Assembly (NCBI GenBank): GCA_963932145.1
Contig: OZ010587.1
Coordinates: 112,397,834 to 112,461,833 of the forward strand
Source of the DNA: Acanthosepion lycidas
Lineage: Eukaryota; Mollusca; Cephalopoda; Sepiida; Sepiidae
Reading direction: 5' to 3'
DNA: 64,000 nucleotides
Shown here one piece after another: positions 1 through 10,948 of this stretch. The translations under genes and the position numbers were made by a program. Each line of letters begins with the position of its first letter. Position 1 is the first letter of the stretch. The notes under the pieces are model-generated. The model was not told where the DNA came from. It made no database searches and saw only the letters and a program-made list of their open reading frames with translations.

Positions 1-740
1 TGCTTGGGTATGTCTATTTCTATGTGTATTTATATATTTGGAGTGTGGTAGTCTGCGTTTCCTCTCGGGCTGATGGTCTGATCCAAAATAAACCTGGGTG
101 CTTCCGAACTACCAAGATTCCAAGAGAAGAACAACTCTAAAAACTTTTACCTGTTTTCGGTTGTCTGCCTCACGGTGTGTTATTGCCAGAAATAGTTAAA
201 GTTCCTGGGCGTAAGGAGTCCTGGACGCCGAACTGGTATGTTCGTGAAGGAGTTGGCTCGCGGTATGATGTAACTGCACACTCTGGAACTAGATTAAGTG
301 GAGAGGAACAGTTGACAGAATCTAGGGTGGGTTACAATTTCTTTTGGAAGGATAATTCAAATGGCGTGAGACATGAGCTGGATGTTGGATTTGACATTCG
401 TACTGAATTAACCAAATATCTCGAGCAAACCCAAAGCGTTAGTGATTAGAATCGGGTTCCTTCATCTTGCGACCTTCTTTTCCGTTTAAACTCCAACTCT
501 CGCCAGTCTTGAGGAATCATTCGTGACTTATCTACCAAGATCACAGAACTTCCATCACAATGGTTCCAAAAGCATGTAAGATTCTCTTCCTCGGCGATTT
601 CAATGCTAGGGTCTCCTAGGATCACGGAACTTGGAAGAGATTGGAAAAGAATGGACTTGGAGAAAATGAATAGCAATGGACTGTACTTTCTTCAGCTTTG
701 CACTGAATTCGAACTATCATTTTCATATCCTTTTTCTTTC
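1..740 (+). pseudogene. LINE endonuclease (APE) domain, decayed
   Basis: This is the N-terminal nuclease part of a non-LTR retrotransposon of the RTE-like kind. The frame from 177 to 449 reads GTRLSGEEQLTESRVGYNFF, which corresponds to the SETRL...GYTFFW block of exonuclease-endonuclease-phosphatase domains, followed by DVGFDIRTEL. After the stop at 447-449 the homology goes on in other frames: TKITELPSQ, then ILFLGDFNARV near 580-620, then MNSNGLYFLQLCTEFEL near 665-710. The Asp and Asn of GDFNAR are catalytic-site residues in this family. At least two frameshifts and a stop show that the copy is dead. It ends at a (TA)n tract at 774. Matching 3' ends of the same kind of LINE lie at 27252, 36270, 41860, 45560, 50670 and 54400. 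Family recognition is from memory of the motifs; the exact clade is not settled. Confidence 0.75.
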
Positions 741-771
741 AAAAAGTTGACTATGGGGTTAATTGGATTAG

Positions 772-773
<2 letters not shown>

Positions 774-823
<50 letters not shown>
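774..823. repeat. (TA)n microsatellite
   Basis: An uninterrupted TA tract closes the LINE endonuclease remnant. Confidence 0.95.
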
Positions 824-829
<6 letters not shown>

Positions 830-1107
830 GAAGAGAGATATTCGGATTACTAACGCATAAAAAGGGAATGTCTCATATCGAGAATATTTAACATCGAAAA
901 ATATAAAGGAGAAAAAAATGAATTATTTTTAAATCTCCACCCTTTACCTGATGACGGCCGCGAGACCAGAAACACGTGTAGTAAAATTATGGGAAATAAA
1001 GCATAATATTCTTTTTAAAAATCTACATTACAACCAAAAACATTTGCGGTATCTCTCTTCTTTTTAATATACACACTTTTCTCTCGTTGGAACTACTATA
1101 ACCTCTT

Positions 1108-1111
<4 letters not shown>

Positions 1112-1170
<59 letters not shown>

Positions 1171-1378
1171 GAAATATAGTTTTAAAGTGTGTCATATTTA
1201 TGGGATAAAGTCCTCAACATCAGAGGTAGAGCATGTAAATGTAAATATAAAAGTAAACATTGATGTCAACACTTAGAGGCAATAGGCTGTTTCATGCTGG
1301 ACGCAATCGTTAGGCCACCTGACGATTGTGCCTAGCATGAAACAGTCTGTCGCCTCTGAGTGTTGACGTCAATGTTCA

Positions 1379-1426
<48 letters not shown>
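1112..1426 (-). mobile_element. Foldback repeat module, family F1, flanked by (TA)n
   Basis: The module has three parts in reverse order: a (TA)n tract (1112-1167), an 85-bp conserved arm (1168-1250), and a palindrome (1251-1380) followed by more (TA)n. The left half (AACACTTAGAGGC, CTGTTTCATGCT) is repeated inverted as AGCATGAAACAG and GCCTCTGAGTGTT. Related copies lie at 34621-34855 and 56143-56356, both in the opposite orientation. There is no coding sequence, so this is probably a non-autonomous foldback or MITE-type element. Confidence 0.8.
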
Positions 1427-1429
<3 letters not shown>

Positions 1430-2283
1430 ACCCTGGCATTAAATAAATAAAAATAATAATGTAATTGAAAGTCTTTTAAGCCCATTTAAACATCTTTTTG
1501 TGGATTTCCCTTAAATGCATAATCCAACGCGAATTCTTGATAATTGAGGGGGTGGCTTTTTTTCTCAGTATGTTCTGAATAAGGTATCTTAATAAAAAGT
1601 GGGGAGTTGGAAAATAATTGAAATTAATAAACGGTTTTTTTTTTTAATCTCGAAAAAGGATCGGAATATCCCCTGCTTAAGAGTATTTATGAATAATGAA
1701 CCTGGGGTTATTTAAATGAAGAATTCATATATTCGTTGGGTCTTGACACTTGAGCAAACGCGCAACTTTTTGCCTGCTGACAAATATAACCAGATTTAAC
1801 ATTTGCTCTTCGACTTGTTTTTTTAATGTCTAATGTCTTTTTTTTTTAATTTTCGACCGACAATTATTTAATTTTAATGCTAATTGTTTTTGTTTTTATC
1901 GACCGTCAGTCTACGGCTATCAGTAAACAGCACGGATCTGATACAGAAATAAACTGTATGCGAAAGTAGTTTGTAGAAAAGACAAAACAGATAATGAACA
2001 TTTTTAGACTTTGTTTTACACTTGAGTCTTGGGGTTCATAAAAAAAATGCTGACTCATGAATATTCATTGGGTGATGAGTTTTGTGCTGACATTTTTACC
2101 ATGTGAGAATAGTTGTATAGCCGCGTAGGAGGGATACTAATGATTTTTGTTTCTATCAGAAAACATGTCTCAAACGATCAAAACTAGAAAAACTGGAAAT
2201 TTACGAAGACAAAACCAAATAAACGAACGAATATTTTCGCTGATATTTCTTGTAGATCTTCACACTGATAATATTTAACAAGA

Positions 2284-2465
2284 GGGATCTATGTGGCACA
2301 AGGCCGAGTTTACCGTGGGTTTTCCGAGCCCATAGGCTCGGCCAAAAATATTCCCTTAGAACCCGCATAAACGGGTTCAGGGCCTCTCTACCTCCCCAGA
2401 CAAAACTTTGCCTTTCGGCAAAACCTCGTCCGGGTTCCTCTCTGCTCAAGGCAGAGAGTTCGATA
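2284..2465 (+). repeat. GC-rich hairpin-rich dispersed repeat, copy 1
   Basis: This GC-rich island sits in AT-rich DNA and shares its whole layout with 54150-54330. Both start with GGCACAAGGCCGAGTTTA and carry the hairpins CCGAGCC/GGCTCGG (2324-2342) and CTCTCTGC/GCAGAGAG (2438-2458). Loop bases differ between the copies while the stems hold. It resembles a small structured SINE-like repeat, but I do not recognise the family. Confidence 0.65.
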
Positions 2466-2470
2466 GTTGA

Positions 2471-3000
2471 ACAGGCTAGAGCACTGTTACCCCAGATCTT
2501 CGCACTGACTGGCCACTGTCAAAGATGACAATGGCAATACAGGGTTTGGCCATTACAATCTCAGCAGGTAATTGCTTTTTATCTTAACAGCCAATGGACT
2601 TTCATTCTACTTTTACTCGCCCACCTTGCTTCTTTGCTGAACATTATGGCATACCAATGACAGGCTCTTTTATCAAGATATATCGGTAAGAGATACCCAG
2701 AGAGAAATTGGAATTATATCTATTAAGAGATAAGTGAATACTACTTAAAGCAAAAGCCAAAACACTGTTTGCCGTTTAAGTGTTCTGTTCTCTTATATCT
2801 ACTCTAAATAATTCTTATGCCTTCCCGCCACCTCTAATATCAATGTCAGCTCTCCTAATTAGAAAAAAAATAAAACACATTAAAAAACATTAAAAAAAAA
2901 ACATTAAAATAAAAAATAGCATAAAAAAAACCTCGTTACAAAATCTTGATATTAAACGCTATTGTGTTTACATCTTTGGCAGGTGTGGGTAGAATAAAAG
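2471..3000. other. Stretch without recognised genes
   Basis: AT-rich sequence with poly-A runs near 2860-2930. I see no coding or repeat signature. Confidence 0.5.
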
Positions 3001-3347
3001 TCCTAGGTATGACGCGAAACTACATCCGGCAGCAAAACTTCTGATCAGGAGATTGGAAAGTTTGAGGAGCCTGGAACCACGTCCTAATCGTTGCTGTTAC
3101 CCGGTTCATTCTGACAAGGGGTAGTAGCACCTGTTAGGGTCCCAGCTATGGGAAAATACTGAATCCCCCCTCAAAAAAAAAAAAAAAAAAAACATTATGA
3201 AAGTATAAAAATACACATTTATAGTAAACTGACCACCCAAACTTTTTATCCGTAGCTGAAGACATGAAATTGCTCTAAAAATATTTAGATTTCGGCATTA
3301 AATAATCCATAGAGGTGTTGATATGCCACTAAACAAAATTAAACAAC
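3001..3347 (+). mobile_element. SINE-like element, family D, copy 1
   Basis: It shares a head (TACATCCGGCAGCAAA near 3023) and a middle (CACCTGTTAGGGTCCCAGCT near 3129-3150) with the reverse complement of 23266-23650. It ends in the hairpin tail CGGCATTAAATAATCCATAG near 3293. The same tail ends family A SINEs at 49826 and 51393. There is no coding potential. Confidence 0.65.
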
Positions 3348-3429
3348 AACCAACATGAAAGAACTCTTTCATGACATTAATCCATATAATATCCAATTTC
3401 TTAAAGAAATGAAACTATATTTCAAAATA

Positions 3430-3850
3430 TAACTTCAGCAAAGCATATCACCACCTTCAGTAATTATGGCCACACAAACATATGCACAAAATCTGAGTAT
3501 CATCTACCATGAATTCAGTTGTGAAAGCAGAATAACATATATCATATTTTTATTACTTTAAAGCCTCCCCCCATCAAATTGAATATCGGCATTAAATGAC
3601 CCATAAAGGAGTCACTATGCCGTTAAACAACCAAACAATAGAGGTTATCAGTGAGAAAAATAGAATTAGCGAGCCGGTTTCAAATATTGCCGATAAAAAT
3701 CTGTTTTCACTTCGCACTAGTGCTCTTGATAAAGGAATGCATTTCTCCCCTCTAGATGAGGATTAAATTGCAAGACGAAGTTGGTTCTCTAGTCTTGGTT
3801 GTCTACCAGTGTAGGAGAAGGACAACTGTGAATTTTAGCTGTGGAAAAGG
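3430..3850. repeat. SINE fragments
   Basis: A second hairpin tail (CGGCATTAAATGACCCATAA) lies at 3588-3632. It is followed by a body fragment with GTTGTCTACCAGTGTAGGAG at 3798-3820, which resembles the SINE body at 32840-32865. Boundaries are approximate. Confidence 0.5.
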
Positions 3851-4179
3851 CAATTTGAAACCGCTCCAATATTTTACTCACGATCATGGCAATGCCCAGC
3901 TTCCAAAAAAGAAGAGTTGTGATCATTTATAATCAGTAGCTTATTAAATTCTATTTGGCACAAATCCATGTCAGTTGAGAAACTGATGTGGATCGAACTC
4001 ACTTCTCCAGATAAATTATATTCAAGACAAAATCGCTAATCATTGCTCAATAATTGGCGCTCAAAATAAATTCCAGTTGAAACATTTTTTCCCTCCCCCC
4101 TGATGCCGATCTCAAAGGCATGAATTCCCCTTTCCCTCTCAAGTAATTGGTTTGATAGCAGAATAAACTGGACTAAGTA

Positions 4180-4259
4180 TTAGGTTGGTGCAAAAATTAT
4201 GTCGTTTTCTCACATATGTTACTATGTGAGAAAACGGCATTATTTTTGCACCAACCTAA
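4180..4259. mobile_element. 80-bp palindromic mariner MITE, copy 1
   Basis: The element is an almost complete palindrome of exactly 80 bp. It begins TTAGGTTGGTGCAAAAATTA, ends with the inverted match ...TGCACCAACCTAA, and is flanked by TA on both sides (4178-4179 and 4260-4261), as expected for Tc1/mariner insertion. The terminal repeat starts like that of human MADE1/Hsmar1 elements (from memory). It has no transposase, so it is non-autonomous. Confidence 0.9.
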
Positions 4260-4735
4260 TAGATTTGGTTGGCAACTAATCTAAGAAGAAAATTTATTTC
4301 AAAAGTGTTGTGATCTCTTCTAACTCAACTAAAAGAAGTGGCAACCAAAATTTTCGCTTTTAAAAAAAACCTTTTTTTCCTTATTTGCATGGGGTAAAAG
4401 AGAAAGGAATACATTTGAACATGGAGATATTTCCATGTATTTTCATCTAAACTATTAATTGATTAACAAAAGAAAGAAAATATATGCAGAGTGTGAAAAA
4501 GAAAGGAATAAAATTAATATCATTACCTTTGTGTGTGAGATTGAGTGCGTACATGCGGAAGATACATCATGTGACCATATGAGAAGCGAAGACTGGACAA
4601 GTCTTCTACCTAACGTGTTTTTGGAATAAAATAGTGAAAATACGAAGAGGAGGTTTGTGTCCGAGGTTTTATAGACCTTAAACATCAGCATCTAACATTG
4701 TCTTTTCCTACTTATGAAGGAGTGAAGGTAATTGC

Positions 4736-4738
<3 letters not shown>

Positions 4739-4808
<70 letters not shown>
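4739..4808. repeat. (TA)n microsatellite
   Basis: About 35 TA units. It precedes a dispersed module beginning TTGCTCTACTTAGCG at 4808. Confidence 0.95.
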
Positions 4809-5406
<598 letters not shown>

Positions 5407-5410
<4 letters not shown>

Positions 5411-5502
5411 GTTGGTGCAAAAATAATGACGTAAAAATGTCGTTTTTTGACGTGAAAGTCAAAAAACGACATTATTACATCATTATTTTTACACCAACCT
5501 AA
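5407..5502. mobile_element. Palindromic mariner MITE, copy 2, inside (TA)n
   Basis: A 96-bp palindrome starts TTAGGTTGGTGCAAAAATAA and ends ACACCAACCTAA. An extra inner motif pair (GACGTAAAAATGTCGTTTTT) makes it longer than copy 1. It is embedded directly in a TA microsatellite, which offers unlimited TA targets. Confidence 0.9.
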
Positions 5503-5979
5503 TATATATATATATATATATACGTAAATGCATATTTCATCATGGTGGTGTATTTAGCAAGGTTGTCTCGTAAGATCAATTACGATTGAGTAGTGAGTTC
5601 TAAGTTCTATACTCACTCGGTACACTCTACTTCATTATATGAATACGCATTACGTTTTATATATTTGGATTATATTATTATAAATACTAAAAGGGTTATG
5701 GAATTATCTGCATCTTTTAGGGTAAATAGAAATTTAATAATTGTAATTCTATTTTTAAAAAATCTCATTTTGTTAGTAATAGTCGAATACGCATCTTATG
5801 AAGCGAGAAAAGTGAAATTGTCGTTCTTACCGCACGACAATTTCAGCATTAACGATATTTTCAGTAAAACATCTGTTTTTAAAGTTATTTTAGTCATTAT
5901 ACTAATTCCACATGAATTTCATACTCAGGACAAAGTTACAATCATGAGAGAAACATTTAAATAACTTTCTAATGTTCAC

Positions 5980-6193
5980 AATAATAATAATAATGCAAAA
6001 AACTGTTCTCACGGGTACAGTCGACACTATAGGAAGGGCTTTATCAGTGTAAAATATGGGTGTTTTTTTTTGTTTTTGTTTTACTTTTTAATTGCTCAGT
6101 GGAAAAATGTCATGGTGCCATTACTGACCTTAGGTCTCTGGTCGGGGCCCGAAAGAAATCTGTACTACAAACCAAAGAATTCAAAGGAAATAT

Positions 6194-6236
<43 letters not shown>
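5980..6236 (+). mobile_element. TAA-junction LINE, copy A (3' end only)
   Basis: After a short TAA run (5980-5994) comes CAAAAAACTGTTCTC, which aligns with the last codons of copy B. Then come GAAGGGCTTTATC (the C-terminal ALSI region), a poly-T stretch, the 3' UTR block ACTGACCTTAGGTCTCTGGT, and a TAA array ending at 6236. Only about 240 bp of the element is present. Copy B begins directly in its TAA tail. Confidence 0.8.
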
Positions 6237-7433
6237 TCGTCTGTATGTGCCCAGATCCGAAGGAGGCAGAGGATTAGTTCAACTAGAACTGTCCTACAAA
6301 ACTACAACAATTGGCCTCCAAAAATACTTGGAAACTACAGAAGACTGGATGATGGTATGCGTCAAGGAACATGAAAGTAGTAAGCGTCTTTACTCCGTAA
6401 TGAAAGAAGACAACAAATTCAAACTGGAGCTTCAAATGGGCGTAGAGATGCAACTACAGCACAATACACCGGCTGAAACTGCAAAATACTTGAAAAAGAC
6501 AGCAAAGACGGATGCAACCGACCAGATACAGAAGCGATGGCAAGATAAACCGCTTCATGGCCAATACTCTGCCCGTATCAACCAAGCTGATGTAGACAAA
6601 ACCCGTACCCATCAGTGGCTACGCAGTGCAGGGTTGAAAGCGGAAACTGAAGGTTTTATCCTTGCTGCGCAGGACCAATGCTTGCTAACTAGGAATTATC
6701 AAGCACATATACTAAAATATTGTGTCAGCCCAAAATGCAGATTCTGTGATAAATATCCAGAAACGATTGATCATCTTGTATCAGATTGCACGATGTTGGC
6801 ATCTATTGAGTATAAAACCCGGCATGACAGAGTGGGCCAATATCTGCACTGGAAAATCTGCAACTTCTGCGGGAAGGAAACCGAAAGAAAATGGTATGAA
6901 CACCACCCAGACCCAGTTACGGAGATAGGACATGTTACAATTCTATGGGACTACACAATTCACACTGACAGAACAATCAAGGCCAACCGCCTAGATATTG
7001 TTATTAAAGACCACAAACAAAAACGGTGCCTCCTTATTGATATGGCAGTCCCTGCTGACTGCAATGTATCTTTGAAAATATTCAAAAAGCTGTCAAAATA
7101 CAAGGACCTTGAAATAGAAATCTCGAAAATGTGGCATATGGGAACATCAACAATCCCTGTTGTAGTTGGAGCCCTAGGACTGGTTGGAAAAGATTGGAGT
7201 AGACTAATTGAAGGGATTCCTGGAAGTCCATGCCTCAAGGAGATACAAAAAATTGTTCTGACAAGTACAGCCCACACTTTACGAAGGGCTTTATCTATTT
7301 AATTTTTTTTTTTTTTTTTTGTCAGTGGAAAGTGTCATGATGACATTTCTAACCTTAGGTCCCTGGGAGGGACCCGGAAAGAAATGTGTAAACGCCAGAA
7401 ATCAAAGAAAATAAATAATAATAATAATAATAA
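6237..7433 (+). mobile_element. TAA-junction LINE, copy B (5'-truncated)
   Basis: The copy begins immediately after the TAA tail of copy A. It carries one open frame (6247-7302), a poly-T run (7303-7320), a 3' UTR with TCTAACCTTAGGTCCCTGGG, and a TAA tail (7412-7433). Both ends thus lie in TAA repeats. R4-clade Dong elements are reported to insert into TAA repeats, and the encoded domain order fits an R2-type C-terminus. The reverse transcriptase and everything upstream are missing. Confidence 0.8.
6247..7302 (+). CDS. LINE C-terminal zinc knuckle and restriction-like endonuclease-like domain, fragment
   Basis: This is a 351-codon open frame and the only long intact one in the LINE cluster. 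The apparent start is just where the truncation falls. Residues 164-181 form a C-x2-C-x8-H-x4-C knuckle (CRFCDKYPETIDHLVSDC). Next come RHDRVGQYLHWKIC (192-205) and WYEHHPDPVTE (216-226). Residues 248-265 (RLD...LLID) match the R/K-P-D-x(12-14)-D/E signature of R2-type restriction-like endonucleases, but with Leu in place of Pro. The KLSKYKDLEIEI block follows. In active elements this part binds and nicks the target. Here it has no reverse transcriptase in cis, so it is probably inert. Clade assignment (R4/Dong-like) is inferred from the motif order and the TAA junctions. Confidence 0.8.
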   Translation: MPRSEGGRGLVQLELSYKTTTIGLQKYLETTEDWMMVCVKEHESSKRLYSVMKEDNKFKLELQMGVEMQLQHNTPAETAKYLKKTAKTDATDQIQKRWQDKPLHGQYSARINQADVDKTRTHQWLRSAGLKAETEGFILAAQDQCLLTRNYQAHILKYCVSPKCRFCDKYPETIDHLVSDCTMLASIEYKTRHDRVGQYLHWKICNFCGKETERKWYEHHPDPVTEIGHVTILWDYTIHTDRTIKANRLDIVIKDHKQKRCLLIDMAVPADCNVSLKIFKKLSKYKDLEIEISKMWHMGTSTIPVVVGALGLVGKDWSRLIEGIPGSPCLKEIQKIVLTSTAHTLRRALSI

Positions 7434-8274
7434 CCATAAAAATTAAATCAGCAATCTTATTATTTTTTAAATTGTTTAAATCATTCGGTACATTTATAAG
7501 ATAATCTAATCAAACAAATTGTTTTGACTTATTTAGATAATTCCATAAAATACATTTTACAACCCCGTTCGACTAATTTGTTTTTAATGTGAAATAGCAG
7601 ATGACAACAATACTTATTATCAACGCTGTAGGTTTTCTAACTTACGACTGAATTTTGACAAGGCAGATATAAATTCTTTCTCTACAACGAACTAAAAAAT
7701 ATTATATCCTGTTTTGTTCTTCTGATCAAAGGTGGGGATATACAGGCACAATTGAGCCTAAAATATTATACATTACCTACAATTACTTACATGTAATTCT
7801 TCCCATGTAGTAGTGTAAGTATATTATTAGTATTATTACTATTATTATAATATTATCTGGACTTATTAGAATAATGTAATAAGTAAATTATGATAAATAA
7901 ATAATTAATTATTATTATAAATAAGCCTTAAATGGATCGTACTATTTTTTATGCTGATTACACAAATCAAATGACATAAAAAAGAATTAAATATCAATCG
8001 ACCAAATATCTAATCTTTATTCAAATGCATAAAAAATATATCAATGAATTCTGATCAATACAGGTTCTGCTCAAGGTAACTGAGATGATATTGATTCGTT
8101 TTTACTTCCAGACACCTGGCAAGTGTCGGATCTAAAAATAACAGGTCGGTTGCTGACCCGAGATATTCTTCGAAATTTTTTTAATAAATTCATTCCAAGC
8201 AAGACGATGATGCTACTAAGACTCAAGGAAATACTGGCAGTGAAAGAGTATGAGAAACCTTGAGAAGAAAACGC
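7434..8274. other. Stretch without recognised genes
   Basis: Very AT-rich, with short TTA/ATT runs around 7810-7920. Nothing coding is seen. Confidence 0.5.
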
Positions 8275-8986
8275 TATACCTTCAGGGCCCCAATCAGAGA
8301 CCTAAGGTCAGAAATAGTTTCATGACATTTCCCACACTGATCATTTTTATAAAAAAAAAAAAAAAATGAGCATACATTTTTCATAGATAAAGCTCTTCGT
8401 AATCTTTGAGCTGTACTTGTGAGCACATGTTTTTTTGTATTTCTTTAAGGAGTGGTTTACCAGGAATCCCTTCAATGAGTCTATCAGGACTATTACAAAT
8501 CTATCTGAAGGATCCAACGACAACAGGAATTATTGATGTCCTTATGTGCCACATCTTATGAGATTTCCACTTCACAATCCTTGTAGTTTTTGTGAAGATC
8601 TTCAAAGATACATAACAATCTGTAGGGACTGCCATAGCAATAAGAGCACATTCTGTTTTTGTAGTCTTTGATCACTATGTCTGGCCGATTAGCTTTGTTC
8701 TGTTTATGTGTGTATTGTAAAATCCAATTAAATTTTTACAGATCCTTTTCTGGAACCGTGTCTGGATGATGTTCATACCAGTTTCTAGCAGTTTCCTTTC
8801 TGTAAAAGTTGCCGTGCAGATACTGACCCCCACTCTATCATGCCGAGTTTTATATTCAGTTGCTGCTAACACTTTGAAACTTGATACAAGATGATCAATT
8901 GTGCCGGGAGATGAATCACAGAATCTGCATTTCAGGTTAACACTTTTTTTCGGCTTATAATGTGCTTGATAATTTCTACTTGGTCC

Positions 8987-8988
<2 letters not shown>
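8275..8988 (-). pseudogene. TAA-junction LINE, copy C
   Basis: A minus-strand, 5'-truncated copy. Its 5' end (at 8988) abuts an ATT run (8989-9020), which is TAA on the coding strand. It then reads GGACCAAGTAGAAATTATCA like copy B, includes the zinc-knuckle region (TTGATCATCTTGTATCA), and carries frameshifts and stops. The 3' UTR motif ACCTTAGGTCTCTGATTGG lies near 8286-8310. Confidence 0.75.

Positions 8989-9020
<32 letters not shown>
8989..9020. repeat. (TTA)n microsatellite at LINE 5' junction
   Basis: About ten TTA/ATT units directly abut the truncated 5' end of LINE copy C. Confidence 0.9.
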
Positions 9021-9299
9021 GATCTCTCATGGTACTATTGTTGTATAGATGTATTGAGTAGCATGGAAGATACTAGCTATCAAATCACAAATACCCCAGA
9101 CAAACAGTACTTTCCGATGTCTTCTTACTGTACCTAATAAAACAGATTTTTATAGCGTTTAAAAAATTGATTGACATATAATTCAATGCGATGGAGCCGA
9201 GTGCTCCAGTCAATACTGGAATGTTTTTCTCCGGTATTTTTCACAATCTGGTAATCTCAATTTTCAGAGTACTTTGCTGTTAAATATAAATGTTGTTTA

Positions 9300-10404
9300 T
9301 ATTGTTGTTATTATTAATATTATTATTACTATTATGATTTCTTTTGATTTCTGGTGTATACTCATTACTTTCTGGGTTCCGGCCAAAAACCATGGTCAAA
9401 AATGGCATCATGACATTTTACACTGAGCATTTTTTTGAGAAAAAAAAAAGAAACTTAAGATCACATATCCATTTTCGATAAAACCCTTCGTAAGTTGTAG
9501 GCTGTACTTCTGAGTACAATTTTTTTGTATTTCTTTAAGGCATGGGCTACCAGGAATCCCTTCAATGAGTCTACTGGAATCTTTTCCAATCAATCTGAGG
9601 GATCCAACTACAACTGGAATTGTTAATGTCCTTATGTGCCACATTTTTGAGATTCCGATTCCACGGTCCTTGTATTTTGATAGTTTCTTTAAGATCTTCA
9701 AAGATACATTACAGTCTGCAGGGACTGCCATGAGAAGCCATATTTTGTTTTGGCTGTCTTTGTTCACGATGTCTGGGAGATTAGCTTTGATTGTTCTGTC
9801 TGTGTATATTGTAGATTCCCATAAAATTGTTACAGGTCCTATTACTGTAACCGGGTCTGGGTGATGTTCATACCAATTTCTTGCAGTTTCCTTCCCGTAA
9901 AAGTTGCATATTTTCTAATACATATATTGGCCCACTCTATCTTGCTAAGTTTTATATTCAGTTGGTACTAATATCGTGCGAGCCAATACAAGATGATCAA
10001 TTGTTTCTGGATAGAACAGAATTAATATATGTGTTTGGTAATTCTTAGTTTGCAAATATTAGTCCTGTGCAGCAAGAATAAAACCTTCGGTTTCAAATTT
10101 TAACCCTTTTAACTACGTAGCCACTGATAGGTACGAGGTTTGTCTACATCAGCTTGTTTGGTACGGGTAGAATATTAAAGAGGTTTATCCTGCCATCGTT
10201 TCTGTATCTGGTCAGTTGCATTTACCTTTGCTTTCTTTTTTAAGATTTTTACCGCTGCAGTAGGTGTTTTATTTTTTTACTTGCATTTCTTCACCCACTT
10301 GAAACTCCATTTTGATCTTGTTGGTTTCCTTTATTACTGAATAAAGTCGCTTACTACTTTCATGTTCTTTTTACGGAGAACATCATCCAGTCTTCTGTCT
10401 CTTT
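9300..10404 (-). pseudogene. TAA-junction LINE, copy D
   Basis: This minus-strand copy covers nearly the same part of the element as copy B. It starts at GAAGACTGGATGATG (10404 downward), passes AACTGACCAGATACAGAAACG, includes the MAVPADCNVSLKILKKLSKY block (reading 9408-9767), and ends in the 3' UTR and an imperfect TAA tail (9300-9337). Several stops and indels separate the frames, so it is dead. Confidence 0.8.
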
Positions 10405-10787
10405 GATGGCCGTGGCTGGAAATCCGAGGATGAGCCCGTGCCCCATTATGAAACTTACGTTCAAGTTGCATTCACCTCACCCTAGTTGTATTTCATTCGC
10501 TTTATCGCGTTGATTTTTATACTTGAAGAAGACGGACATACTGTCGAAATATTTTTAAAAAATTGTGGACACCGTGACTTCCATTTTAATTTATTTTCTA
10601 AAATATCGCTCTTCAGGAAGACTTGTAAAATATTGGAAGAGTTACGCCAATCATTTGTTTATTATTCTTATTTGATTTGATCTCCTCTCCGACTCTGAGA
10701 TGTTTCGGCCAGGTGATGATGGTCAGATATCAGCCTCTAATCTCCGCACCTTAGAGACACACAACATTTTCCTCGGCATATGAGATA
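10405..10787. other. Stretch without recognised genes
   Basis: Mixed-composition spacer between LINE copy D and the first Helitron-like element. No feature is recognised. Confidence 0.5.
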
Positions 10788-10914
10788 CTAGCAGTAGCGC
10801 CCGGCGTTGCCCGGGGATGTAACAGTAAGAGATAGATCAAGTATCGACCATCATAAAGACTGAAAAATAAAAAGATTATTGTTTAAGGTTGACGGACACG
10901 CATGTCTTAATAAG

Positions 10915-10948
<34 letters not shown>

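Noticed and set aside
5593..5964. 123-codon open frame
   Set aside because: Ile/Leu/Phe-rich composition follows from AT content. No motif and no splice context.
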